From Paenibacillus rhizosphaerae (lineage in GTDB: Bacteria > Bacillota > Bacilli > Paenibacillales > Paenibacillaceae), in assembly GCF_014192015.1 (NCBI RefSeq), contig NZ_JACHXJ010000004.1, positions 649,327 through 713,326 of the forward strand: a DNA stretch of 64,000 nucleotides. Direction: 5' to 3'. Position numbers and translations under genes: made by a program. Shown here piece after piece: positions 40,984 through 49,218 of this stretch (position 1 is the stretch's first letter; each line of letters opens with the position of its first letter). The notes beneath the pieces were generated by a model. The model worked only from the letters and a program-made list of their open reading frames with translations. It had not been told where the DNA came from and searched no databases.

Positions 40984-41727
40984 ATGGAAGACCGCAAATT
41001 AACGGTTCGTGCCGTTGAACGGGCACTGGATATATTGATGTGTTTTACGCAGAACAGTGAACTGGGACTGACGGAAATCGCCGGAATGATCGGACTGCAC
41101 AAGAGCACCGTCCACCGGCTGATGACGACCCTGGAGGAGAAGGCTTTCGTCGTCCGCGATGCGGCGACGGAGAAATACCGGCTCGGCATGAAAGTGTGGG
41201 AGCTGTCCACGCATTTGTCGCAGAGCGACGATCCGGCGGTGCTGCTGCTGCCGGCGATGGAGCGGCTGCGCGACCGGCTGGGTGAGACGGTCAGCCTGTA
41301 CCTGCGGGACGGGAAGGACCGTCTGCGGATTCAGGCGGTACAGAGCAACCAGGCCATCCGGAGGGTGGCACAGGTCGGGGCACGCCTGCCGCTTACGGTG
41401 GGAGCGTCGAGCAAGGTGCTGGTGGCGTTTGCCGCGCCCGCCGATCAGGAGGAGCTCCTGAGCGATCCAGATTGGGCGGAGCTGGTGAAGGGCGGCAGCT
41501 ATGTGCGGCAGCTGCAGGACATCCGCGAGCGGGGCTATGCGACGAGCATCGAGGAGCGCGAGCCCGGCGCAGCCGCGGTGGCGGTGCCGATCGTGAACCG
41601 GAACGGACGCGTCGCCGCCGCCCTGTCCGTGTCCGGCCCGGTGAGCCGGCTGTCAAGCGAAACGCTGAATGAATTCGCTCCCGTGCTGATCGAAGCGGCA
41701 AGGGAAATGGGGCTGATGATTCCGTAG
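40984..41727 (+). CDS. IclR-family transcriptional regulator
   Basis: 247 residues. An N-terminal winged helix-turn-helix ('LGLTEIAGMIGLHKSTVHRLMTTL') and a GAF-like effector-binding domain ('ARLPLTVGASSKVLVAFAAP', 'REPGAAAVAVPIVNRNGRVAAALSVSGP') are as in IclR/KdgR. These bind small carboxylates or aldonate-type ligands. The start at 40984 follows GAGGGG. The palindrome over its own promoter suggests autoregulation, and the matching site before acnA suggests a wider role. Confidence 0.9.
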   Translation: MEDRKLTVRAVERALDILMCFTQNSELGLTEIAGMIGLHKSTVHRLMTTLEEKAFVVRDAATEKYRLGMKVWELSTHLSQSDDPAVLLLPAMERLRDRLGETVSLYLRDGKDRLRIQAVQSNQAIRRVAQVGARLPLTVGASSKVLVAFAAPADQEELLSDPDWAELVKGGSYVRQLQDIRERGYATSIEEREPGAAAVAVPIVNRNGRVAAALSVSGPVSRLSSETLNEFAPVLIEAAREMGLMIP

Positions 41728-41804
41728 TTCGGCGGGAAGCCCAATGTGGTTGTTACCGGAAGAACTGAATCTAGAAACACACGGTCTGCATCATAGTCAG
41801 ACAG

Positions 41805-41847
41805 AAAAGCCCGTCATGCCGGTGATCCGGTATGGCGGGCTTTTTTA
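41805..41847. terminator. Terminator between the IclR gene and the S9 peptidase gene
   Basis: AAAAGCCCG-CATGCCGG / CCGGTATGG-CGGGCTTTTTT stem for the two converging genes. Confidence 0.85.
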
Positions 41848-41881
41848 TATCATAGAGATTATTAATTAGAAATCAGGGGAA

Positions 41882-43894
41882 TCAGTGCTCGATATGCTCT
41901 TCAAACCAGCGTACGATATGGGTCAGCCGGCGGGCGCGCAGATGCGGATTGCCGCTGCGGGACAAGTTGTGGTCGGCCCCCGGAAAACGGATAAACTGCG
42001 CTTCCTTGCCCAGACGCTTGAGCGCCACGAACAGCTGCTCTCCCTGTTCGATCGGGCAGCGGAGATCCTGCTCCCCGTGCAGAATCAGGAGCGGCGTGTT
42101 CACCTGCTTCACGTAAGCGATCGGGGAATGCTCCCACAGCTTCTCCAGATCGTCCCACGGATTGCCCCAAATCTGGTCCTCGGTAAAATAGTACCCGATA
42201 TCGCTGACGCCGTAGAACGACACCCAGTTGCAGATCGAACGCTGGGTGATGGCGGCCTGGAAGCGGTCGGTATGCCCGACGATCCAGTTCGTCATGAAGC
42301 CGCCGTAGCTGCCGCCGGTGACGCCAAGCCGGGAGGCGTCGATGTAGTCATAGGCGGACAGGACATAGTCCACCGCATCCATCAGGTCCTGGTAGTCGCG
42401 TCCGCCGTAATCGCCGCGGACCGTATTGACATGGACCTGGCCATATCCGTGGCCGCCGCGCGGGTTCGTATAGAACACGGCAAATCCGGCTGCGGCAAGC
42501 AGCTGGAATTCGTGCATGAACGTGCAGCCGTACATCGCCTGCGGGCCGCCGTGGATTTCCAGAACGGCCGGTACCTTGGAGCCTTCCTTGAAGCCGACCG
42601 GCTTCATGATCCATCCCTGGATTGGCCAGCCGTCCGAGGCTTCGAAGCGGAAGGCCTCGGGTTCGCTCAGCGCAAGCTCGCTGAACAGCTCCTTGTTGCA
42701 GTCGGTCAGCCGGGTCTCTTCACCGTCTGCCATGTCAAAGGCAAACAGATCCCCCGGATGCAGCGTATCCGCGGAAGCAAGAATCAGCCTGCCTTCCGGT
42801 GCCAGGGCAAACTGGTAAATTTCCCGGTCGCCGCTGGCGACGATCTCGTAATCGGAGCCGTCCAGCGCAAAGCGGGCGACCTTGACGCCGCCGTCCTCGC
42901 TCAGCTGCAGGAAGACGTGCTTGCCGTCTTCGCTGAAGGCGGGCGGACTGCCGGCTCCCGCACGCATATCGCCGACGCAGGCGTGTCCGAGCTGCACATC
43001 CAAGTCCTCATAGCAGGCTTGGGCCTCGCCGCCTTCAGCGGGAATCAGGTACATACGCGTCAGCGTGGCAAAGCCGCAGTTCAGGTCGTCGGCCAGCATC
43101 AGGATATGGCTGCCGTCCGGCGTGTAGGCGATCGGCCCAATGCTCAGCCGCCCGTCCGTCAATTGCCGGACGTTGCCGCCGTCCCGCTCCGCCACGAATA
43201 AGTCGTTGGTCAGGCGGAGGTCGGGATCCGGGAAAGAAGCGGAGGGATGTGTGGCGGTATAGATAATGTGGCTGCCGTCCGGCGACCAGTTGAACGAAGA
43301 CACATCGAAATCGCCCGAAGTGACCGGCGTGCATGCGGAAGCCGCTAGATCGTGAACGAACAGATGCGTTCTGCGGTCATTCCACAGCCCGGCGCCATCG
43401 GCTTTGTATTTTATACGATGAATGATTTTTTCGTCCGGCTGTTTGTCTTTGCCGGGCTTCTCCGCTTGGGCTCCGGAGTCCCCATCGACGGCTTCATCGG
43501 CCAGAGGAGCCTCGGCGCGGAGCAGAAGGGCGCTGCCGTCGGGCGCCCACTTGAAGGCGCTGACGCCGTGCTTCAGCTCCGTTACGGCCTGGGCTTCGCC
43601 GCCGTGCGCGGGCATAACCCAGACTTGGCGGGCATCGCCCTTCTTGCGCAGAAAGGCCATCCTGGAGCCGTCGGGGGACCAGGCGGGCGAGGCGTCCTGC
43701 TCGCCGGCGGTAAAGGCGGTATCCTCCCGGCCGTCCGGCGAGATCAGACGAATATGGGAGGCGTAGCCTCCATGCTGGTCGTTAACGGTTTTCGATATGT
43801 ACGCGACGGCGCCGGTCTTGGGGGATACGGCAGGGTCGCCGACCCAATGCATCCGGTACAAATCATCGGCGGTAATGGGGCGTTTTTCAATCAT
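41882..43894 (-). CDS. S9 family peptidase (acylaminoacyl-peptidase / prolyl oligopeptidase type)
   Basis: 670 residues. An N-terminal seven-bladed beta-propeller with TolB-like blades ('ASPAWSPDGSRMAFLRKKG', 'FNWSPDGSHIIYTAT') is followed by a C-terminal alpha/beta-hydrolase domain (about 430-670). The nucleophile is in 'GVTGGSYGGFMTNW', the Asp in 'LHGEQDLRCPIEQ' and the His in 'PGADHNLSRSG'. Cytoplasmic (no signal peptide), trimming oligopeptides. The start at 43894 has AGGAGG eight bases ahead. Confidence 0.92.
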   Translation of the reverse strand: MIEKRPITADDLYRMHWVGDPAVSPKTGAVAYISKTVNDQHGGYASHIRLISPDGREDTAFTAGEQDASPAWSPDGSRMAFLRKKGDARQVWVMPAHGGEAQAVTELKHGVSAFKWAPDGSALLLRAEAPLADEAVDGDSGAQAEKPGKDKQPDEKIIHRIKYKADGAGLWNDRRTHLFVHDLAASACTPVTSGDFDVSSFNWSPDGSHIIYTATHPSASFPDPDLRLTNDLFVAERDGGNVRQLTDGRLSIGPIAYTPDGSHILMLADDLNCGFATLTRMYLIPAEGGEAQACYEDLDVQLGHACVGDMRAGAGSPPAFSEDGKHVFLQLSEDGGVKVARFALDGSDYEIVASGDREIYQFALAPEGRLILASADTLHPGDLFAFDMADGEETRLTDCNKELFSELALSEPEAFRFEASDGWPIQGWIMKPVGFKEGSKVPAVLEIHGGPQAMYGCTFMHEFQLLAAAGFAVFYTNPRGGHGYGQVHVNTVRGDYGGRDYQDLMDAVDYVLSAYDYIDASRLGVTGGSYGGFMTNWIVGHTDRFQAAITQRSICNWVSFYGVSDIGYYFTEDQIWGNPWDDLEKLWEHSPIAYVKQVNTPLLILHGEQDLRCPIEQGEQLFVALKRLGKEAQFIRFPGADHNLSRSGNPHLRARRLTHIVRWFEEHIEH

Positions 43895-44055
43895 GGACAA
43901 GGCCTCCTAAGCATGAATTAAAATAGGTATGAAGCAATCAGATTCTAAACCACATTATCCCAAAGTTCCGCCGGGAAATCCATCCGCGCATCCGCGCTGG
44001 AGGGGGAGGGGGTGACCCAACATCCAGGGGCTCACCACCTTCAATGGTAGACACA

Positions 44056-44092
44056 TAAAAGCAGGCCCCTTGATTCGATTCAAGGGGCCTGC
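44056..44092 (-). terminator. Terminator of the secreted hydrolase gene
   Basis: GCAGGCCCCTTGA / TCAAGGGGCCTGC perfect stem; on the minus strand it is followed by TTTTATG. It lies 85 bases past the stop at 44179. Confidence 0.7.
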
Positions 44093-44178
44093 CGTATATC
44101 TTAGGGACGTTATCAGCAGGAGGGCGCCTGAGCTCTACAGTGTCGGACTACCGCCGCCTTCTGACGCCTTCATTCCGC

Positions 44179-45798
44179 TTATTTCTGTTTGCCGATCCAG
44201 TTTGCGATCGTAGCAATTATCGCCGGCGTCACGTTGGAAGGCTGTGCGTATTCCGTTCCGGTGGAGAGGCCGTCATATTCCGCAAGCAGATGGTTTACCT
44301 TCGGAAAAGACTTATACTCCACATCGGTACGGCCTTTTAATGCTTCCTTCCACTGCTCGAATTCATGCATCGGCACCTGCCAGTCGTTTTCGCCCTGAAG
44401 GACGAGCATCGGGCCGTTCTGCGTCTTGGCTAATTCGGCTGGCTTGTAATCCTTCTTATCGTACCACCAGTAAGCCGGTGGAATCGGAAAGCTCTCCGGC
44501 AGGTGGGAGATCGAGTACTGAGGGTCGTCCAGCAGTCTGGCGGCCTGGGTCCACACGGCTGCCTGCTGCTCGTAAGGCGCAGGATCCTGACCCAGCTGCT
44601 TCACGCGGGAAATCAATTCGGCCTGCTGCTCCACGACAACGTCGATGAATGAAGAGCTCGGGCCGGACAGCAGGATAGTGCCGGCGATGTTCCGGCCGGC
44701 ATCGGCATCAACGATGAGCGGCATCGCATAGCCGCCTTGACTGTGTCCCGCCACGTAAATCCGGGCGGGGTTGATGCCCGGGGTTTCGGTCAGCAGATTC
44801 ACCGCGGACAGCGCGTCGTCAACCGTCTCTTCTTTGACGGTCAGTTTCGGATTGGCTGCGATTTTAAAGGTATGTTCAAACGTGACTTTGTCGTAGCGCA
44901 GGACAGCGATACCTTTGGCGGCCAATCCCGCCGCCAGATCGCGGAACGGCTTGGCCCCGCCGATGGAGGTGTCCCGGTCGTTCGGACCGGACCCGTGAAC
45001 GAGCACGACGGCAGGGAACGGTCCTTGACCAGCGGGCAGGGTCAGCGTTCCGGGAAGGGCCCATTCCCCTTTGCCGATCTGGACCTCCCGTTCGGTATAA
45101 GCCTCCGGATGATCATAGGCCGGAGGCCGGTATCCACCCGACGAGACCGGGCCGATGTTCAGATCGTCCACCAGGCGGTCTGCATTCAGGCGCAAGGTGA
45201 TCTGAAGCGGTACGGCCGCTGTCTGCAGCGTGTACGCCACATTGTGGTGGACGGCATTGTCGCTTTCCTGCTTGCCGCCTACTGACGAAACTTGGCCGTA
45301 GACGCTCTCGTAGTTCTTCCACAAGCCGCTCAGCGTTTGAGCGGGCAGGGCCTGCTGCAGGGCGGGGCTCATGACCTTAGCCGCCTCAGCTCCGTTCCCG
45401 GCCCGCAGGGCCTGGAGGAACAAGTCGGCATTGTCGTCGGCGGCTTCAGAAGGGCCCGTGACGCTCTCTGTGCCGCCTAAGGCTTCAGACAGGAAGGCGG
45501 CCGGAGCCATCGCCTGTTGGCCTGTAATCCGGACGGTTCCGCCGGATGGCACGGTTCTGCCGTTCAGTACGGCGGTGGACCGCCCAATTGTCAGTACCAG
45601 CGTCGTATCGCCCTTTTTGACGGTCACCGAGCGCTGCTCCGGGTCCCAGCTGACCTGGGCGCCCAATCGCAGCGCGGTTTCGCGAACGGGAGCGTAGGAT
45701 GCGGCGTCCGGGGTTTCAGCCGCCGCAGCAGGGACAGACAGGCTGATGGCCGTCAAAGAAGCAGCAGCCACTGCGCTTAGGGTCCGTTTCTTTTTCAT
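44179..45798 (-). CDS. Secreted alpha/beta hydrolase with copper-amine-oxidase-like N-terminal and DUF3887-type domains
   Basis: 539 residues. A signal peptide (cleavage after AAAA, about 27) is followed by a short stalk domain of the copper-amine-oxidase N-terminal type ('VPSGGTVRITGQQAMAPAAF', about 40-110), a DUF3887-like region (about 120-230) and an alpha/beta-hydrolase domain. That domain has 'VVLVHGSGPNDRDTS', elbow VAGHSQGGYAMP, Asp in 'VLQGENDWQVP' and His in FPKVNHLLAEY. It is an exported esterase-like enzyme of unknown substrate. The start at 45798 has GAGGAGG eight bases ahead. Confidence 0.85.
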   Translation of the reverse strand: MKKKRTLSAVAAASLTAISLSVPAAAAETPDAASYAPVRETALRLGAQVSWDPEQRSVTVKKGDTTLVLTIGRSTAVLNGRTVPSGGTVRITGQQAMAPAAFLSEALGGTESVTGPSEAADDNADLFLQALRAGNGAEAAKVMSPALQQALPAQTLSGLWKNYESVYGQVSSVGGKQESDNAVHHNVAYTLQTAAVPLQITLRLNADRLVDDLNIGPVSSGGYRPPAYDHPEAYTEREVQIGKGEWALPGTLTLPAGQGPFPAVVLVHGSGPNDRDTSIGGAKPFRDLAAGLAAKGIAVLRYDKVTFEHTFKIAANPKLTVKEETVDDALSAVNLLTETPGINPARIYVAGHSQGGYAMPLIVDADAGRNIAGTILLSGPSSSFIDVVVEQQAELISRVKQLGQDPAPYEQQAAVWTQAARLLDDPQYSISHLPESFPIPPAYWWYDKKDYKPAELAKTQNGPMLVLQGENDWQVPMHEFEQWKEALKGRTDVEYKSFPKVNHLLAEYDGLSTGTEYAQPSNVTPAIIATIANWIGKQK

Positions 45799-45859
45799 AA
45801 ACATTCCTCCTCAAGGGGATATCCCCGAATGATAATATGACACATCGCGTTCCGGCTCG

Positions 45860-46963
45860 TTAACTTGCGATTCGGGCAGCGATGATAACCACAGCTAAGA
45901 TACCGACCAGGAAAATCCAGGCACCGGGTCTGCCGAAGTTGACCGTCCAGCCGATGCCCATACGTTTTTCTACGAACAGGGCGGGGTCCTGCGGATTGAA
46001 ATAAATGTTGCCGAGCTTCCAATACTTATCATCATTAACGACATGCGTTGCCCCGGAACCGGAAGAGGGGCCGCCGATCCGGCGTCCGCCCTGACCGGTG
46101 GTAAAGGCCAGCACGATGGCAAGCACGACGATCAGAATGGGCATCATCAGGCTGACAAGCATCATGACATCCCGGCTTAGCGGATAAATCATGTTGTATT
46201 GAACGAACGAGAACAGCAGCACCATCATAAGGCCGGCCGCTACGTTGAACATGGACCATCTGCGGCGGAAGGCGGCGTTTCGGCGTACCGACTGCTGCGG
46301 GTTTGCCGGGTCGAGCTGCTGCTTGCTGCGAAGGATCGACCAGTTCGTGGTCATAAAGATCCCGATCATCACTAGCTGCATCAAGTTCAAGCCGAGGACC
46401 GTCCGGTACGATTTGGCCGCCGTTCGGGTCACTTCGCCCTGCCAGTTGAACTTCATGTTCAGCGTGTCGGGGATTTTGTCATAGTAGGCCAAGACGAGGG
46501 CGGCGCTGATAACGGCAATAGCTCCATGGATCAGGAACCATTTATTCGACCAGACCAGCTTGTTCCCGCTGCGAAATGACGTATCCACCGCCACGACCGA
46601 AGGGTTCAGCGCCTCCGGAGGGAGCGTGGCTTTGTACCGTTTCATTTTCGTGTAAAAAGTCAGATTGATGACCGCCGAAGCGGCGATCAGCAGGATTACA
46701 AATCCTGAAATGACGGAAGGCTGCTGCTCTTCCGGCACGTTCAGCATGGCGAAGAGGCAGGCGATCAGCAGCACGCCGTATGAGACTGAGCTGGCCCATA
46801 CATATTGCCTGCGCATGCGGCGCAGCGGAGCGCTGTGATACACGGCTTCGCTGACCGACACGCCGAAGCTGACGGTTTCCCGTGTCAAATAAGGCATGCA
46901 GATCAGAGACAGCGACAGGGGAACGAACATGGCGATCAGAAACACTACGGATATCCAATACAT
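45860..46963 (-). CDS. DUF1648/DUF5808-type membrane protein
   Basis: 367 residues with about eight membrane helices. The stretch 'YYDKIPDTLNMKFNWQGEV' matches the DUF1648 signature (a helix followed by P-x-H/K-(F/W)-x-x-x-G), and near the C-terminus 'DDKYWKLGNIYFNPQDPALFVEKRMGIGWTVNFG' is DUF5808-like. Function unknown; such proteins usually sit beside GntR regulators and cell-envelope stress modules. It overlaps the GntR gene in TAATG and is co-transcribed with it. Confidence 0.8.
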   Translation of the reverse strand: MYWISVVFLIAMFVPLSLSLICMPYLTRETVSFGVSVSEAVYHSAPLRRMRRQYVWASSVSYGVLLIACLFAMLNVPEEQQPSVISGFVILLIAASAVINLTFYTKMKRYKATLPPEALNPSVVAVDTSFRSGNKLVWSNKWFLIHGAIAVISAALVLAYYDKIPDTLNMKFNWQGEVTRTAAKSYRTVLGLNLMQLVMIGIFMTTNWSILRSKQQLDPANPQQSVRRNAAFRRRWSMFNVAAGLMMVLLFSFVQYNMIYPLSRDVMMLVSLMMPILIVVLAIVLAFTTGQGGRRIGGPSSGSGATHVVNDDKYWKLGNIYFNPQDPALFVEKRMGIGWTVNFGRPGAWIFLVGILAVVIIAARIAS

Positions 46964-47361
46964 TAGGCATTCTCCTTTGGTTCTTGGGTGATATCGTCGT
47001 AAAAGCTTTCCACGATCCGCAGCAGCTCCGCCTTATCCATGCCCCGGCAGATGGCTTCAGCGATGACGGGTCTAAGCTGAGCTTCCTGTTTATGCTGATA
47101 GTCCGGGGTGATTCCCGGCATGCCGTCCGGGTTCACGACGACCCCTTTTTGCCGGTGAATTTGAATAAATCCTTCCTGCTTGAGCAGCGTGTAAGCCTTG
47201 TTGACGGTGTGCAGGTTCACGCCGATATCCGAGGCAAGGCTGCGGACGGAGGGAAGATACTCGCCCGGGGCCAGCTGTTTGCTGGCGATCCCTTCGATGA
47301 TCTGATTCATGAGCTGTGTGTAAATGGGCACGTCGGACTGCATATCCAACCGGATAATCAA
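46963..47361 (-). CDS. GntR-family regulator, YtrA/YhcF subfamily
   Basis: 132 residues. A winged helix-turn-helix ('PIYTQLMNQIIEGIASKQLAPGEYLPS', 'LASDIGVNLHTVNKAYTLLKQEGF') is followed by a short C-terminal dimerisation tail, as in YtrA/YhcF repressors of membrane or ABC-transporter operons. TTG start behind AAAGGAGGG. It is the first gene of a two-gene operon. The palindrome at 47424-47446 is its likely operator. Confidence 0.9.
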   Translation of the reverse strand: MIIRLDMQSDVPIYTQLMNQIIEGIASKQLAPGEYLPSVRSLASDIGVNLHTVNKAYTLLKQEGFIQIHRQKGVVVNPDGMPGITPDYQHKQEAQLRPVIAEAICRGMDKAELLRIVESFYDDITQEPKENA

Positions 47362-47423
47362 TGATGAGCCCTCCTTTCATCAACATGCTGCGTTGGTCAT
47401 ACTTATTGTTAGAGTATGAATAT

Positions 47424-47446
47424 CTGTTATACAACAAATATAACAG
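47424..47446. promoter_or_regulatory. Palindromic operator upstream of the GntR gene
   Basis: CTGTTATA (47424-47431) and TATAACAG (47439-47446) form a perfect 8-base inverted repeat with a 7-base spacer, about 65 bases before the GntR start. It is placed where a YtrA-type repressor would block its own promoter. Confidence 0.6.
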
Positions 47447-47524
47447 TTGCACGAGTGATTGTAAATAGTTCGCCAAACTATTGCATGTCTGATTGTAATT
47501 CATTTGCGAAACTATTTTGACATA

Positions 47525-47558
47525 GTACCTTGCAAAGCAAGGTACCTGGTGTTATTAT
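47525..47558 (+). promoter_or_regulatory. PadR operator overlapping the promoter of the padR-DUF1700 operon
   Basis: A perfect 9-base palindrome GTACCTTGC-AAA-GCAAGGTAC (47525-47545) contains the candidate -35 TTGCAA (47530-47535), which is 17 bases from TATTAT (47553-47558). TTGACA at 47517 is the alternative -35, but with poor spacing. Confidence 0.65.
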
Positions 47559-47584
47559 GGTAACGAAGGGAGCGGACGAACGAA

Positions 47585-47929
47585 ATGGAAATGTCGGAAT
47601 GGACTTCGCAGGTCCGCAGAGGCATCCTGGAATACTGCATTTTGCAGCTTATCGCCAAGCAGCCCAGATACGGATACGAGCTTGTTACGCTGCTGGATCA
47701 GTGGGAGCCGCTCGCCGTGACGGAGGGAACGCTCTATCCGCTGCTTCGGCGGCTGCTAAAGGATCAATACATCGAATCGTTCTGGAAGGAATCGGAGGCA
47801 GGACCGCCGCGCAAATATTACAGCCTGACCCCTTCGGGGCACCAGCTTGTGGAGATGATGTCTGCGGAGTGGAACAAAATCAGCCGCAGCGTCAACCAAA
47901 TTCAAATCTATGGAGGAGAGATCCCATGA
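47585..47929 (+). CDS. PadR-family transcriptional regulator
   Basis: 114 residues. A winged helix with the PadR hallmarks 'ILEYCILQLIAKQPRYGYEL', 'VTEGTLYPLLRRLLKDQYI' and 'GPPRKYYSLTPSG', then a short C-terminal helix. It overlaps the DUF1700 gene in ATGA. PadR-DUF1700 pairs usually regulate themselves and respond to envelope stress or phenolic/antibiotic signals; the effector is unknown. The operator palindrome lies over its promoter. Confidence 0.93.
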   Translation: MEMSEWTSQVRRGILEYCILQLIAKQPRYGYELVTLLDQWEPLAVTEGTLYPLLRRLLKDQYIESFWKESEAGPPRKYYSLTPSGHQLVEMMSAEWNKISRSVNQIQIYGGEIP

Positions 47930-48489
47930 TCAGCCCATATGGAAGGTCTTATTTGGAGAAATTGAACAAGTATTTAGAGAAGCTTCCCGATGAAGAACGG
48001 ATGGACGCCGTAATGGAAATCGAGAGCCACATTGCAGAGGGGATCGCGAACGGGCAGCCGGAGGCGGCGATCCTGTCGCGATTGGGAGATCCACGCAAGC
48101 TCGCCAAGGCGTACCGGAGCCAGCATTTCGCCGAGGGGAATCGGACCGGATCTTTCCGGGAAATTTTGGCTATGGCGTTGTTCTACTGCACGACAGGGCT
48201 GCTCAGCATCATGGTCATCCCGGTCCTGGCCGTGATTGCCTACGGCTTTGGCTTCTGCACATTGCTGGTTCTGGTCGCGGGCGTCATCCGCACGTTCGGT
48301 GTGACCTGGATCAACATGGGCGTACCCGGCATGGAGGTCCCGACGGAATACAGCATGGTGGTAGCGGCGATCGTCGGCGCCATCATTGGAGGGATCGCAT
48401 ACTTCAGCTGGGTAGGTCTTAAAAAGTATATGGCCTTTCTGTCCAGCCAATATCGAAGATCACTGCCGGGCGGCCGGGTGTCGGCATAG
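47926..48489 (+). CDS. DUF1700 (HAAS domain) membrane protein
   Basis: 187 residues. The N-terminal HAAS signalling segment ('YLEKLNKYLEKLPDEERMDAV', 'HIAEGIANGQPEAAILSRLG', 'DPRKLAKAYR') is followed by three hydrophobic helices (about 80-160). Proteins of this family are partners of PadR regulators and are thought to relay membrane signals. Strong site GGAGGAG. Translationally coupled to padR. Confidence 0.88.
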   Translation: MISPYGRSYLEKLNKYLEKLPDEERMDAVMEIESHIAEGIANGQPEAAILSRLGDPRKLAKAYRSQHFAEGNRTGSFREILAMALFYCTTGLLSIMVIPVLAVIAYGFGFCTLLVLVAGVIRTFGVTWINMGVPGMEVPTEYSMVVAAIVGAIIGGIAYFSWVGLKKYMAFLSSQYRRSLPGGRVSA

Positions 48490-48514
48490 GTTTCTGCAAT
48501 CCAGTGTTCATCGG

Positions 48515-48560
48515 AACTGTAAAAAGACCGTACGCATAAGCGAGCGGTCTTTTTACAGTT
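48515..48560 (+). terminator. Terminator of the padR operon
   Basis: AACTGTAAAAAGACCG / CGGTCTTTTTACAGTT, a perfect 16-base stem. Confidence 0.85.
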
Positions 48561-48607
48561 AACGGATGTGGTTCCGCCTGACGCCTGCCTTCAGAGTTCT
48601 TGGAGCA

Positions 48608-48889
48608 TCAGCGGTTCTGGCTGATCTTCTCCTGCAAAATCTCTTGAAAGCTCTTCTGCTTATCCGCCTCTTCCTTGACCGGCCGGTTAACGGGCTGCGG
48701 CTTAGGGTAAGAGGGGTGATAGGGCATGATGCCGTGCATATGAATCATCCTGCAGGCCTCCTTATGCCATGGATTTTGAATCGGCTCTTCATGAAGAATG
48801 TTTAATTCCGGCTGCCCAAAACGCAGCAGATCCGTAAACGGACCGATATTTTGTTTTCTTTTTACCCTTCTGCCAAGAGAATGAAACAT
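48608..48889 (-). CDS. Hypothetical small protein, low support
   Basis: 93 residues from ATG 48889. It has a soluble, protein-like composition and a Pro/His-rich centre ('HEEPIQNPWHKEACRMIHMH', 'YHPSYPKPQPVNRPVKEE') with a charged C-terminus. The ribosome binding site is weak. No family recognised. It may be a remnant of a mobile or rearranged region, because the plus strand just beyond also carries an orphan short frame. Confidence 0.35.
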   Translation of the reverse strand: MFHSLGRRVKRKQNIGPFTDLLRFGQPELNILHEEPIQNPWHKEACRMIHMHGIMPYHPSYPKPQPVNRPVKEEADKQKSFQEILQEKISQNR

Positions 48890-48976
48890 CAGATGAGATC
48901 TTTTTGAATCAAGAAATGGGGAGGGGCGAACCAAATAAAGGCCAAGGCAAAGAGCGATAAAGGGAGAGTTGCACCC

Positions 48977-49141
48977 TTGACTTATACCTTTGGCATGAAA
49001 AAGAAGGTGTTTCTGGAGGACAACGCACCCAAAAACGATAAAGCAGCTAGAAGCCTCCTTCCCTTGAGTGCGATGGAGTTCGACGGAACCGTGGATGCCA
49101 TCTATCATCGACCGTTATTCAACGTCTCACAGTATCAATGA
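48977..49141 (+). CDS. Orphan short open frame, low support
   Basis: A 54-residue frame starts at TTG 48977 behind GGGAGAG and contains 'MKKKVFLEDNAPKND' and 'AMEFDGTVDAIYHRP'. Composition is protein-like and the stop is just before the aconitase terminator. No family recognised. It could be a small gene or the tail of a lost one. Confidence 0.3.
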   Translation: MTYTFGMKKKVFLEDNAPKNDKAARSLLPLSAMEFDGTVDAIYHRPLFNVSQYQ

Positions 49142-49159
49142 ATAGGGACGCATTACAAA

Positions 49160-49206
49160 AAAAAACACCCCGCAGGCCATTTCAATGGCACTGCGGGGTG
49201 TTTTTG
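49160..49206 (-). terminator. Terminator of the aconitase gene
   Basis: ACACCCCGCAG-CCAT / ATGG-CTGCGGGGTGT stem flanked by A and T runs, 13 bases past the acnA stop. Confidence 0.85.
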
Positions 49207-49218
49207 ATTGGTACATTA

